Shown here: piece after piece, positions 1 to 8,525 of the stretch
Position numbering within the stretch: the first letter of the stretch is position 1
Layout of the letters: every line of letters starts with the position of its first letter
Virus record (IMG/VR): IMGVR_UViG_3300036828_001091
Span: 1-41,568 of that record
Source: a virus
Reading direction: 5' to 3' (one strand)
DNA length: 41,568 nucleotides
Made by a program: the position numbers and the translations under genes
Notes under the pieces: generated by a model
Database searches by the model: none
Seen by the model: only the letters and a program-made list of their open reading frames with translations
What the model was told of the DNA's origin: nothing

Positions 1-1063
1 CCATCATCTCGCACGGGTGCAAGTGCTCCATCACCTCCGGGGTCAATCCATAGATAGGAATTCCGACCACTTCTTTGCGCGTCAGGTGGCTGTAGGGATA
101 ATCGGGCACGCTCAGGACCACGCCGGTGGAAATCCGATCGTAGATCGGTTTCCTTACCGGGCTCCCGTCCACCAGATCGAGTATCCATTCGCAGCAATCT
201 CCAGTGTGCAGGCATTGCTGGATGTTGAAGGTGGGCCACCCTGGCCGCATTGTAAACTCCAGCGGCCAGGGCGTGCCCTTGTCATCGAGGATGCAGTTGA
301 CGTCCACATACCCAGTATGACCCGTGCGGCGGATGTCATCGGTAAGAGGTGCCAAGACTGCGTCGGCAAGCTTCGATGAGCGCACGTACCTTAGCACGGT
401 TCCTTGTTCCCCGGTCGCGCAGCCCAGGTTGCCAGTACATAATTTTTTGAACTCCCAGTTCTCGCACCAGCCCGGAGCCCAGCCCTCGGGGCCGAACCAG
501 CCGCCGACGGCCATCTCGATGCCTTCGACCTTCTCCTGTAGGATGAATGGTCCCTTGAGCTTGCTGTTCTTCTTCCAGCGCTCAAGCATGTAAATCAGAT
601 CGGTGGGACTTTGCGCGACGTAGCTCAGTGCCTTGTCAGCGTCCCCGGAAGGCTTCGAGACGAATGCCCGGTCATTACGCTTTACATGTCGGATGGCGTC
701 GTCGTAATTGTTGAACTCGCGATAAGCCGGGACCTCTATTCCATTCTCCTGCAGCATCTCCATGCCGATGGTGCGGTCCAGCTCCCAATCGGCGCTTTCT
801 ACTGTAGCCCCGCAGACGGCCACGCCTTCGCGGCGAGCCGCAGCCATATTATGAAGATAGGTTGTGTTATCTGTGAGAAATATCAGATCTGCCCACCCGA
901 CGCTGGGGGCGAACTCCTGTATGCGCTGGACCAGCCCTTCGCCGATCCACTTGTTTTTCTCATCCGGGGGATAGAACCAACGCACTGAGTGCCCGTCGCG
1001 CTGGGCGCGCATGACGAAATCGAGGCCATGAGCGTGCTTACTGTCGAGGACCAGAAGCTTCAT
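1..1063 (-). CDS. ATP-grasp ligase, PurD-like (3' end beyond window)
   Basis: The 354 codons seen here have no stop, so the gene continues past the left edge. The fold reads as an ATP-grasp carboxylate-amine ligase resembling phosphoribosylamine-glycine ligase (PurD). An N-terminal Rossmann-like start (MKLLVLDSKHAHG) is followed by an ATP-binding strand with FVSKPSG (about residues 134-140), a lid strand QEKVEGIEMAVGGW (176-189), and a metal-binding segment GYVDVN then LEFTMRPGWPTF (251-279), the equivalent of the PurD Glu/Asn Mg-binding strand. The usual second metal ligand Asn appears to be Thr. The start ATG at 1063 has no clear Shine-Dalgarno; an in-frame TTG lies 18 codons upstream. It follows three internal-virion-type genes in the same direction. 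The substrate cannot be read from sequence: purine synthesis and peptide or capsid modification are both possible. Confidence 0.85.
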   Translation of the reverse strand, partial: MKLLVLDSKHAHGLDFVMRAQRDGHSVRWFYPPDEKNKWIGEGLVQRIQEFAPSVGWADLIFLTDNTTYLHNMAAARREGVAVCGATVESADWELDRTIGMEMLQENGIEVPAYREFNNYDDAIRHVKRNDRAFVSKPSGDADKALSYVAQSPTDLIYMLERWKKNSKLKGPFILQEKVEGIEMAVGGWFGPEGWAPGWCENWEFKKLCTGNLGCATGEQGTVLRYVRSSKLADAVLAPLTDDIRRTGHTGYVDVNCILDDKGTPWPLEFTMRPGWPTFNIQQCLHTGDCCEWILDLVDGSPVRKPIYDRISTGVVLSVPDYPYSHLTRKEVVGIPIYGLTPEVMEHLHPCEMM

Positions 1064-1140
1064 CTTGGGGTTCGTCAGCCAGATCCGCGGGGATCCTGGT
1101 TCCAAACAATTGTCTTAGAAAATGGTCATCTGACAGTTTT

Positions 1141-4107
1141 TTATTGGCTTGCCCACTTGCGAGCGATGTCTTCGAGTCGCGCTCTGTTGACTTCCTGTCG
1201 TTTGTACCATGGGGCATTGCCTGCCTCCGTCACCTTGAAGTTTCGTGGTACCACTCCTGCCGCTGGTTTCTTGATTTCCTCAAGGAACGCGCGAAAGGAT
1301 GGAATGCTGAAATTATACTTCTTTCCCGAGGGAGTTGGATAGCTAAAATATGGGGTGCCACTACGATCGCGACCATATTTGGCACCATACTGGTAAGAGC
1401 CGTACTCCCCTTCCTTGGCGGTGACCTTCGCTATCTTCCCGGGGTCCATGACCGCTTCCAGCGTGCCGTGCGAGGCCTCCTGCTGCGAGTGCGCGACCCA
1501 GCTCTCCCAGTGATACCGCCCGATGCTGGCGTCCTGCGGACGTCCTGCCCTGGTGTAAATATCCTTGATCCTCTTCCCCAAGGCACGCTCGATCGCCTCG
1601 TACTGCAGCAGCCCGCGCGCACCAGAGGTTATGGTGGACATCGGCGTGCCAGTGATGACGTTGCCTTCCGCGTTCTTCATCCCATCGTAAATGTTACGTC
1701 CGGCAAAACGCCCATCATCCCACAGCTGCCGCATCTGCACGCGATCGAGCACCATGACGTCAGGGTGCCCCGCCACCAGCAGGGTGAAAGACATGACCTT
1801 GTTGTCGATGCCTACGCCTTCGCTGATCTTGGAAAACTCCCGGCGGATCTGTTGACCGGTCTTGCTCGGATCTGACAACAGATCGTGCATGCGCTGCAGA
1901 TGCGTTTTTCCATCCGCGCCGCGCTCTCCCATCTTCAACAAAAAATTGGCACCAAAAGCGTTCAAGTTAAGCTGCGCGCCTGCACCGGGCTGACCCGATC
2001 CCTTTGGCGCCACGTCGGCCATTGCCTGCTTGAACGCGGGGACGTCCGCAGCAGTGAATTTTCCCTCGACTGCTTTTTGTATCCAGGGATCAACCCTGCT
2101 GAAGGCATCAATAAACAAGCTTTCCTGCGTATAAGGCGATACGCCACGAGACAGGAACGACCACAGGAACAGCTTGCCAGTCTGCGCCGGGCTCACCCGT
2201 CCAGCCTCGTAGTCTGCACGGGTCTTGCGCGCATTGGCAAATCCGTGGTCCGCATCTTTGATCTGCCCCGGTGTCAGGCTCTTGATCTTCTCTACTGCGC
2301 CCGCACCATTGATGTCACGGATGAAGGCGTAAGGCGGGACCGGCACCTCATCGCTCCCGAGAGCGTGCGCCATCATCTGCGACCATGCTTCCGGTGAGGT
2401 CTCAGGCGCGGGATGTTTGCTCAGAACTGTATCGATTGCTTCCAGCTGCTTGGGCGCATTGGCGTTGGTCGTGGTCTGCGTGAATAGTGGTTTTTCCGGC
2501 AGCTGCTCTGAACTGACACCAACCTTCACACGCAGATCGGGCACCAGCCCGTGCTTGTTCTCTGCTGCTACGTTGACCCCTGGCTGCAAGAGGCGACCAC
2601 CCCCGACCCCCGCCGTACCTGGGCCGGCGAACGGCATGCGCCCCATCACCGTCTTCGCCATCTCCAGGGTTTCTCCCGGCTTGAACCGGTCCGGGTCACC
2701 CTCGGCAGCACCCCAGGCGCTCTCGCGCGCCCGCGGCCCCATCGTCCGCAGCTGGTCCCACATGCCGGCCAGGACGAACTCGGGGAGCGTCTTCCCGCCA
2801 TGTTTGGGTGCATCACTGGGGCCATAGGCAGGGGCGCCGCCAAGGCCCGGGGATTGGCCGGGGAGGTTGAGTGGGGTTTCGCCGGTCATCTCCGGTGCCG
2901 TTCCAGGCGGCGCCGCGCCGGGCCGAGGCTGCGCCTGTCCCACGTCCATGCCCCCGTAGGGGCTCTTCACCGCCGTGCTGCGGGCGCCCAGGATGCGCGA
3001 GGCAGCCAGCATGGTGCTGCTGTCCGCGTCCCCCCGTGCCGCCTTGCGCAAGGTCTTGACGTCGTCGTTGGCCAGCTCCTTCTTCGCCTCGGGGTTACGA
3101 AGCAGTTCAGCAGCGCCAGCAATGATGGGGGCGCGCGCCCCCGGCAAGGCACCCAGGCCGCGCTCGGCAGCGCCCAGGCCGTACATGGCCGTGCCCATCG
3201 CACTAGGCGAGGCCGCCGTGGCAGCAGCTGCCGTCCCTGCTCTTCCCCCGAGCAGGCCACCAGCAATGAGGGCCTGGGGAGAGGCGCCTGCACTGCCCAG
3301 CCTCTGCCCCGCCTGCCCGTAGGGGGCGAGCTTGGCCTGCTCCGCCTCGCGCTGCGCTGCCAGCGCCTTCTGAGCTTCCTGCGCCTTTGCCACCCCGATC
3401 TTAGGCTCGATATCGAGCCCTGCCGGCAACGGATCGTCGAACGGAGCCACAGGCTTGGCCTCGGACGTCAGCGGCCTGCCGGCCGCGCCGGCCTTGTATT
3501 CGGCCGCCTCGGCGCCGCCCTTGAGCCCCGCCTCGCCGGCCAGACGCAGGTCCGCTGCCGACGTTTGCGCAGTCACGGAGCCTATGGTGGGGAGCACCTT
3601 GCGCCCGGCCTGGGCCGCGAGCGTGCCGGCCTTGCCAGCGGCTGCAGCCCCGCCCGTCAGCGGGATCGAGACTTCGTTGAGAAAGCCGATCGGGTTGGTC
3701 TCGAAATGCTTGCGTGCCCGTTCGGTGTCGCCCCAGTTCGCACTGAACTCATCGGCAACGGCAGAAGGAATATTCTTCCACCATTCCGGGTCCTTCAGCT
3801 TGCCGTAGGTCTCGAAGTTCGTGAGCGTGTTCCAGAGCCCCTTGCCGGTGTCCCAGAGCATGCCCGCCATCTTGCCGGGGGTGGCAGGGAAATCCTTGGC
3901 CGCCTGCGTCGCAGCCCGCCCGAAGCTTCCCACGTCGCGGCTCAGTTGCGTCGTTTCCTCGGCGTGCGGGTCCCAACCATACAATTCAACATCGCCGCCA
4001 GGAGATTGGCTCTGCAGCATGCCCCAGGCCTGCTCCTGGGTCGCACCTTCAGGCCCGGTGACAGTGAAGGTCTTTCCGCGCGGCGAGGTGAACTCGAAAT
4101 CAGGCAT
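1141..4107 (-). CDS. Large internal virion-type protein (988 aa)
   Basis: A long structural protein in the distal part of the virion operon. The N terminus (about residues 4-35) carries a short module with SPRGKTFTVTGPEGATQEQAW, which I recognise as a recurrent N-terminal motif of large phage virion proteins. Residues about 150-400 are Ala/Gly/Pro-rich and low in complexity. The C-terminal third (about 560-900) looks globular and alpha-helical and includes a conserved-looking stretch around VMVLDRVQMRQLWDDGRF. No catalytic motif is evident. It starts one base after the stop of the 608-aa gene, so translation is probably coupled. By position and composition it is probably an ejected internal protein, but this is inference. 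Confidence 0.75.
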   Translation of the reverse strand: MPDFEFTSPRGKTFTVTGPEGATQEQAWGMLQSQSPGGDVELYGWDPHAEETTQLSRDVGSFGRAATQAAKDFPATPGKMAGMLWDTGKGLWNTLTNFETYGKLKDPEWWKNIPSAVADEFSANWGDTERARKHFETNPIGFLNEVSIPLTGGAAAAGKAGTLAAQAGRKVLPTIGSVTAQTSAADLRLAGEAGLKGGAEAAEYKAGAAGRPLTSEAKPVAPFDDPLPAGLDIEPKIGVAKAQEAQKALAAQREAEQAKLAPYGQAGQRLGSAGASPQALIAGGLLGGRAGTAAAATAASPSAMGTAMYGLGAAERGLGALPGARAPIIAGAAELLRNPEAKKELANDDVKTLRKAARGDADSSTMLAASRILGARSTAVKSPYGGMDVGQAQPRPGAAPPGTAPEMTGETPLNLPGQSPGLGGAPAYGPSDAPKHGGKTLPEFVLAGMWDQLRTMGPRARESAWGAAEGDPDRFKPGETLEMAKTVMGRMPFAGPGTAGVGGGRLLQPGVNVAAENKHGLVPDLRVKVGVSSEQLPEKPLFTQTTTNANAPKQLEAIDTVLSKHPAPETSPEAWSQMMAHALGSDEVPVPPYAFIRDINGAGAVEKIKSLTPGQIKDADHGFANARKTRADYEAGRVSPAQTGKLFLWSFLSRGVSPYTQESLFIDAFSRVDPWIQKAVEGKFTAADVPAFKQAMADVAPKGSGQPGAGAQLNLNAFGANFLLKMGERGADGKTHLQRMHDLLSDPSKTGQQIRREFSKISEGVGIDNKVMSFTLLVAGHPDVMVLDRVQMRQLWDDGRFAGRNIYDGMKNAEGNVITGTPMSTITSGARGLLQYEAIERALGKRIKDIYTRAGRPQDASIGRYHWESWVAHSQQEASHGTLEAVMDPGKIAKVTAKEGEYGSYQYGAKYGRDRSGTPYFSYPTPSGKKYNFSIPSFRAFLEEIKKPAAGVVPRNFKVTEAGNAPWYKRQEVNRARLEDIARKWASQ

Positions 4108-4108
4108 C

Positions 4109-5935
4109 TTATTTTATTTTCACCGACCAGCCTGGAGGCAAGCCGCCTCCGCCTCCACCAGCTGCGGGAGCAGCCCCTGCGGGGGCAGCCGCATCATCTC
4201 CGGTGCCCGACAATACCGGATCGTCGGCGATCCCCGTCAGCGGCTCCAGATTGCGGCCTTTGATACCGTACTGCTCTTCCAGTTGCTGGTACTGTTTGTT
4301 CCAAGTATCCAGCTGCTTCTTGTACGCCGCTGATTTGGTCTTGGCGTCATATTGGAACGTTCTTTTCAGTGTTTCCAATTCTGCCGGCGTTGCCACTCCG
4401 TTGATTACCTTCTCCATCTCCTTTTGCGTGTTTACGGAAAGCGCTGCATTACCCGTGGGACTGTGCAAGAGCCTTCCCAATTCGGATCGCAGGGTCTCCG
4501 CCTGCGCGTTGTACGCGGTTACTGCCGGATCACTGAGCTTACCCCTTGCATAGGCCGCCCAGTCTCTCAGGGGTCTGTATTGCGTGAGGTTCAACGGCTT
4601 GGACAGCTCTATCAGCTTGTCCAGATGCTTGGTCATGGTATCTTCCAGCACCCCGACATTGGCAGATCTGTTCATGAGTTCAGTAGTATTTTTCCTGATC
4701 CCTCCATAGCGCGGATCATTTTTCATCTGTGTCAGCTGGAATTGATCCTGCCTTCTCTGCTCTCCTGCTATTCTTACATCTTCCGATGCTTGTCGATGCC
4801 GCTCCTGCAAGTCCTGCTGATGCAGCGTGTGCTCCTTCAGGAACCGGTTGAACTGCTGCTGCTCCTGCTCGTTCACCAGCTTGAGCAGCTTCTGCATGGC
4901 ACCAAATTTGACGCCCGAAGATGCGTTGGGCATGACCTGATCGATGCGGCGCGCGGCCTGACCGATGGTGAGAGGGCCGTAGCCCTTGTCGCGCGCCTGG
5001 GCGAGGTCCTGCGGGCTGATCTTGCCAATATCTTGCTTCTGGGCCTCAAGCTGGGCCAGCACGGGTGAGGACGGCTCCTGCTGCGGCTGCGGCCCGCCGG
5101 GGCCGCGCGCGGTGGCGCCGCCGGGTCCCTGGTAGCCTACCGAGCGCGCCCAGGGCATGGTGCCGCCCTCGATGCCGGCACCCTCGCCAGTGCGATAGCC
5201 ACCGGCAAATGCCGTCTGCGGCCCGCCGGCATAACCGACCTGCCGCCCGGTGCGCGGGTCCATGGAGGCATTGCCGGTGCCGTAGCCCGCCACGTTCGCC
5301 GGGCTGACCGGGTCGAAGGTGGCCGGCGTCAGCTGCTGCCCCATGTTGGCTCCGGCCATGGCCCGGGTGCTCGACCCAGGATAGTAGTTGGGGTCGGTCA
5401 GGACCGCCTTCAGCGGCACATTGAGGGCACGCGCGCGGTTCAGGAACGTCTCGCCGGTCTGCTGCCGCTTGACCGGATCGTCGCCGGCCTCGGCCGTCAG
5501 CCGGGTGTAGAACAGCCGCGCCGTCTGCGGGTCCTGCAGCTCGTCCTGCTGCTGCTGGCGCCCCGCCCCGAGCAGGCTGGGATTGGGCTGATTAGCCTGC
5601 ATCGAAGCATTGGCCACGTTGCCCACCGGCTGGAACTGAGTGGGTATGACGGGATAGGCGCCGACCATGGTACTCGGATCGTTCCCGGGTGTAGGACCGG
5701 CCCCTCCAGGCGCAGCAGAAGCCCCAGGAGCGGTTTGCGGGGCCTGCTGGCCTCCGGCACCGGACGGGTAGGTATAGTCTGCCCCCAGCCCGCCTACGCC
5801 GCCCAGGGTGGCCGCCTTGAACGCAGCCTCGTCCTCCTGCCGCTTGCGCAGCTTCTCCTGCAGCTCGAACATGCTGGTGACACCCTCGCCGAAGCCGCCG
5901 CCGAACGAGCCGAGGGCACCAAGCGCGCCGAGCAT
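4109..5935 (-). CDS. Internal virion protein with SleB-like hydrolase segment (608 aa)
   Basis: The N terminus is hydrophobic and Gly-rich, followed by a charged helix (about 24-40) and a Pro/Gly/Gln-rich linker. Residues about 146-170 contain LTAEAGDDPVKRQQTGETF then LNRARA, which resembles the active-site helix of SleB-type cell-wall hydrolases (AEA-x-G-P ... VxLNR), with Glu149 as the likely catalytic acid. A Tyr/Pro segment (DPNYYPGSS) follows, as expected for that fold. The second half is helical and Gln-rich (coiled-coil-like, about 340-430) and the end is Gly-rich. The start codon directly abuts the previous gene's TAA. A virion-borne peptidoglycan hydrolase that helps DNA entry is the likely role. 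The hydrolase call rests on motif resemblance only. Confidence 0.7.
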   Translation of the reverse strand: MLGALGALGSFGGGFGEGVTSMFELQEKLRKRQEDEAAFKAATLGGVGGLGADYTYPSGAGGQQAPQTAPGASAAPGGAGPTPGNDPSTMVGAYPVIPTQFQPVGNVANASMQANQPNPSLLGAGRQQQQDELQDPQTARLFYTRLTAEAGDDPVKRQQTGETFLNRARALNVPLKAVLTDPNYYPGSSTRAMAGANMGQQLTPATFDPVSPANVAGYGTGNASMDPRTGRQVGYAGGPQTAFAGGYRTGEGAGIEGGTMPWARSVGYQGPGGATARGPGGPQPQQEPSSPVLAQLEAQKQDIGKISPQDLAQARDKGYGPLTIGQAARRIDQVMPNASSGVKFGAMQKLLKLVNEQEQQQFNRFLKEHTLHQQDLQERHRQASEDVRIAGEQRRQDQFQLTQMKNDPRYGGIRKNTTELMNRSANVGVLEDTMTKHLDKLIELSKPLNLTQYRPLRDWAAYARGKLSDPAVTAYNAQAETLRSELGRLLHSPTGNAALSVNTQKEMEKVINGVATPAELETLKRTFQYDAKTKSAAYKKQLDTWNKQYQQLEEQYGIKGRNLEPLTGIADDPVLSGTGDDAAAPAGAAPAAGGGGGGLPPGWSVKIK

Positions 5936-7003
5936 TTACGTCCATCCGAACAGGCTCTTGGCCCCGGACAGGCCGCCCAGGCCAAGAAAGCCGCCGGCGA
6001 GCTTGCCCAGGCCGCCGAAGATCGAGGATTGCTGATTGAACTGCGCCTGCTGTGCCGCGAGCTGGTCCTGAAACATCTGCTGCTGCGCCTGATTGTATTG
6101 CTGCATCTGCAGATTAGGATCGGCAAACATCGCTTGTTGTGCTTGATTAAATGCCTGCCCCTGCCCCTGGAGGCCGGCACCGTAGGCGCCCAGGTTGGCT
6201 GCATTGGCTGCCTGCTGCAGCTGCCCGGTGCTCATCAGATACTGCAGGTATTGCTGGTTCATGTTCTGCTGCTGGCCAGCAGCACCGGCTCCCATTGCGC
6301 CGAGCGCGTTGATGTTGCTCAGGCCTTGGTTGCCGATCGTCTGCTGCGCCTGCCAGGGCAGGGCGGTCGACTGTCCAAACAGGTTTGCCGCACCGGATTG
6401 CAATCCGCTGCCTTGACCGAATGCTGCCCCCGCCGCGTTCAGGCCAGTGGCCTGACGATTGAGAAGATTGGATTGCCAGCCGAGCAAGGCCTGATTGTTG
6501 GCGGCATCCTCGGCGGAGACCCCGATCGGCGAGGTGCCCAGACCCGCCGCAGCATTGTTGGCGCGCGACATCTGGTCGGTCTGCTGCATGTACTGCTGGA
6601 ACTGCTGGTTCAACGGGTCAAAGGCAGTATTGAGGATCTGTCCACCTCCGCCATAGAGCTGCCCGCCGGCACCGTAGGCGCCCTGCGCCGCGCCCATGCC
6701 CATGTTGGCCGCTCCATAGGCACCGCGCTGCATGAAACCAGCCTCGGGTCCGCTCATCATGCCGCCGACGAGGTTCTGCGCCCAGGGCAGGTTGGCGCCA
6801 TACTGGTTGTAGCCGCCCAGCTGGCCGATGCCGCCGTAGGCGCCACTCTGGGCGCCGCTCATCATGCTCGGGTCGGGCTGAAAGCTCGTGGGCGGAGTTA
6901 AGTTCGGATACGGCTGCGGCGCCCCCATGTAGCCGGTAGGCGGCGTGCCGCTCGGGAAGCCGAACTGGGGAGCGTTGGGAACGTCACCGGCAAAGAGAGC
7001 CAT
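5936..7003 (-). CDS. Gln/Ala/Gly-rich internal virion-type protein (355 aa)
   Basis: Composition is dominated by Gln, Ala, Gly, Asn and Tyr throughout (for example LGGYNQYGANLPW and QAQFNQQSSIFGGL), with few charged residues. This gives a largely disordered or helical low-complexity protein with a short hydrophobic Gly-rich tail (FGGLGKLAGGFLGLGGL). I recognise no domain. It starts inside the stop codon of the 32-aa membrane ORF (TGATG), and the next gene begins at its stop. The position before the SleB-like and 988-aa proteins matches the internal-protein block of podovirus-like phages. Function is inferred from context only. Confidence 0.7.
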   Translation of the reverse strand: MALFAGDVPNAPQFGFPSGTPPTGYMGAPQPYPNLTPPTSFQPDPSMMSGAQSGAYGGIGQLGGYNQYGANLPWAQNLVGGMMSGPEAGFMQRGAYGAANMGMGAAQGAYGAGGQLYGGGGQILNTAFDPLNQQFQQYMQQTDQMSRANNAAAGLGTSPIGVSAEDAANNQALLGWQSNLLNRQATGLNAAGAAFGQGSGLQSGAANLFGQSTALPWQAQQTIGNQGLSNINALGAMGAGAAGQQQNMNQQYLQYLMSTGQLQQAANAANLGAYGAGLQGQGQAFNQAQQAMFADPNLQMQQYNQAQQQMFQDQLAAQQAQFNQQSSIFGGLGKLAGGFLGLGGLSGAKSLFGWT

Positions 7004-7101
7004 CAGTGTAACGCCCTTCCCAGCCCCGCGAACAGCTCGGAGGCTATCCAGAACGCGAAAACGAACGCGAAGACCAGCAACACCAGCCCCAGGTTGGCCA
7101 C
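7003..7101 (-). CDS. Tiny single-span membrane protein (32 aa)
   Basis: A GTG-started ORF fills the gap between the His-rich gene and the Gln-rich gene. GGAG lies eight bases before the GTG. The peptide is almost entirely one transmembrane helix (LGLVLLVFAFVFAFWIA) followed by SELFAGLGRALH. The stop TGA shares its last base with the ATG of the 355-aa gene, the same TGATG junction used elsewhere in this genome, which supports it as a real cistron. It could be an accessory lysis or entry peptide, but nothing in the sequence proves this. Confidence 0.6.
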   Translation of the reverse strand: MANLGLVLLVFAFVFAFWIASELFAGLGRALH

Positions 7102-7102
7102 G

Positions 7103-7303
7103 TCAGGCGCTCCGCGGCCCCGGCGCGCTCACGCTGGGGACGTAGTTCGCGCTGGGCCGATCGGCCACGTCGACCGACGGTCCGCTGGGGTGCGGCTCGA
7201 CCGCAGACGGGCTCGTCGTATGCATGCCCTTCTGGTGCAACGTAGGCTCGTGCTTGCCGACGTGACCGGACGGCGAGTGCGTGTGCATCTTATGCTTGTG
7301 CAT
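7103..7303 (-). CDS. Small His-rich protein (66 aa)
   Basis: The ORF is preceded by AGGAG six bases before the ATG. It begins MHKHKMHTHSPSGH and holds nine His residues in the first 38 positions, mixed with Lys, Ser, Thr and Pro; the second half is Pro/Ser-rich. No fold is recognisable, and the composition suggests a flexible metal-binding peptide. It lies between the collar-domain fibre and the internal-virion genes in the late operon, so it may be virion-associated. Family unknown. Confidence 0.65.
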   Translation of the reverse strand: MHKHKMHTHSPSGHVGKHEPTLHQKGMHTTSPSAVEPHPSGPSVDVADRPSANYVPSVSAPGPRSA

Positions 7304-7316
7304 GGTAGTTCTCCTT

Positions 7317-8525
7317 TCAATATTTGATCATCTTGTTGATGATCATCAATGGCGGCAGCGACGCCGTGAGTGCCGTTTGCGCGCCGGTGCGAGGGACAAT
7401 GATGCCGTTGACCGTGCCGCTGATCACCGTGCCTGATACATTAGCATTACTGGAGTTGACCGAGATGGCGGTGCCAGAATTGGTCCCGGTCGTAGTCGCA
7501 GGAACAGATTGTAACCCAGCCAATGCCGGACTGGTTGAGTAGACCGGACCACCACCTACCTGCACAGCAGTGAAATTGTGGGTATGGTTATCGGTGACAC
7601 CGTGGCTGTGACCGCTGTCAGAGACAGACAGTCCTGTGTTGGCCAACCCAAGCGTACTGCCACCCTGCACCGTAATGTTGGGCAGATTGGCCGCCGTGAG
7701 CATGCTGCCGCTGCCGACAGCCCCGCATAAAGTGCCCACGACCGAGCCGGCGCAGGAGGGGGGGACGAGGATGTTGGCGGGTCCCACCCCCATGTTGTCA
7801 CGGCCAGCGAGCATGCGGCCACGACCATCGGGCAGGGCAAAGTGTGCGGGGTCGCAGGCGCCGAGAGTATCGAACCCGGCGCCGATGAGATTGAACAGAT
7901 CGGTGAGCACGCCCACCCGCGGCTGGCAGGAACCGTCGGCAAACGCCCACCCGAGTGGCGGTGTTGACCCGGCATAGTCCACGATCTGGCCGACCAGATA
8001 TGGCCCGGCCAGGAGCTGGTACTGCACCCCGTCGTAGATCATGGTGATGCGCTGGCCCGATACCAGCTCGCCGCCGACCAGGGGCGAGATCCCGACCTGA
8101 GTGCGGCGGTAGAGGTGGATGGGGGGCGCGCTGCCCACGGTGACATCGACCGGGCCACTGTTGGTTGAGTTCACGCCGAAATTGACCATGTAGCCCGCCT
8201 GGGGCGAGAACACCGACGGCGTCACCGGATTGACGATGAGGCTGCTCGAAGAGCCGGTGGCGACGCCACCGAAAAACAGGGGCGTGCCGCCGTTCGAGGG
8301 CGGGAGCGGCGTCAGCAGGCCATTCAGGGTCGTGATGTCACTGTTTGTCCCGGCCGCGGCAGCTGCTGCGAGGCAGTTATAGATGGCCTGGAAATTGGCC
8401 ATGACTTGCGTCGCGTCTGCTGGTGTCCCGTTCTGCAGGTTGAAGGCCGGCCCGCAGGGCACCCCGGCAGCACAAAGTTTGGTCGCTGATATCAGCGCTA
8501 AAATAGCCAACCAAAGTTTCCTCAT
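7317..8525 (-). CDS. Tail fibre with phage tail collar domain and signal-like N terminus (402 aa)
   Basis: The centre and C-terminal half contain a tail-collar-like domain: GQIVDYAGSTPPLGWAFADG (about 178-197), then FALPDGRGRMLAGRDNMG (about 227-244) and a Gly/Ser/His-rich tip region with GHSHGVTDNHTHNF. These are hallmarks of receptor-binding fibre tips. The N terminus (MRKLWLAILALISATKLCAA) reads as a bacterial signal peptide, unusual for a virion protein. The ATG overlaps the stop of the 586-aa gene (ATGA). The product is probably a distal fibre or tip protein that contacts the host surface. Confidence 0.85.
   Translation of the reverse strand: MRKLWLAILALISATKLCAAGVPCGPAFNLQNGTPADATQVMANFQAIYNCLAAAAAAGTNSDITTLNGLLTPLPPSNGGTPLFFGGVATGSSSSLIVNPVTPSVFSPQAGYMVNFGVNSTNSGPVDVTVGSAPPIHLYRRTQVGISPLVGGELVSGQRITMIYDGVQYQLLAGPYLVGQIVDYAGSTPPLGWAFADGSCQPRVGVLTDLFNLIGAGFDTLGACDPAHFALPDGRGRMLAGRDNMGVGPANILVPPSCAGSVVGTLCGAVGSGSMLTAANLPNITVQGGSTLGLANTGLSVSDSGHSHGVTDNHTHNFTAVQVGGGPVYSTSPALAGLQSVPATTTGTNSGTAISVNSSNANVSGTVISGTVNGIIVPRTGAQTALTASLPPLMIINKMIKY

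Noticed and set aside
2551-4263. Long plus-strand open frame of 570 codons
   Set aside because: It is antisense to the 988-aa virion gene, rich in Arg, His and Leu as expected for the mirror of GC-rich coding DNA, and has no domain.
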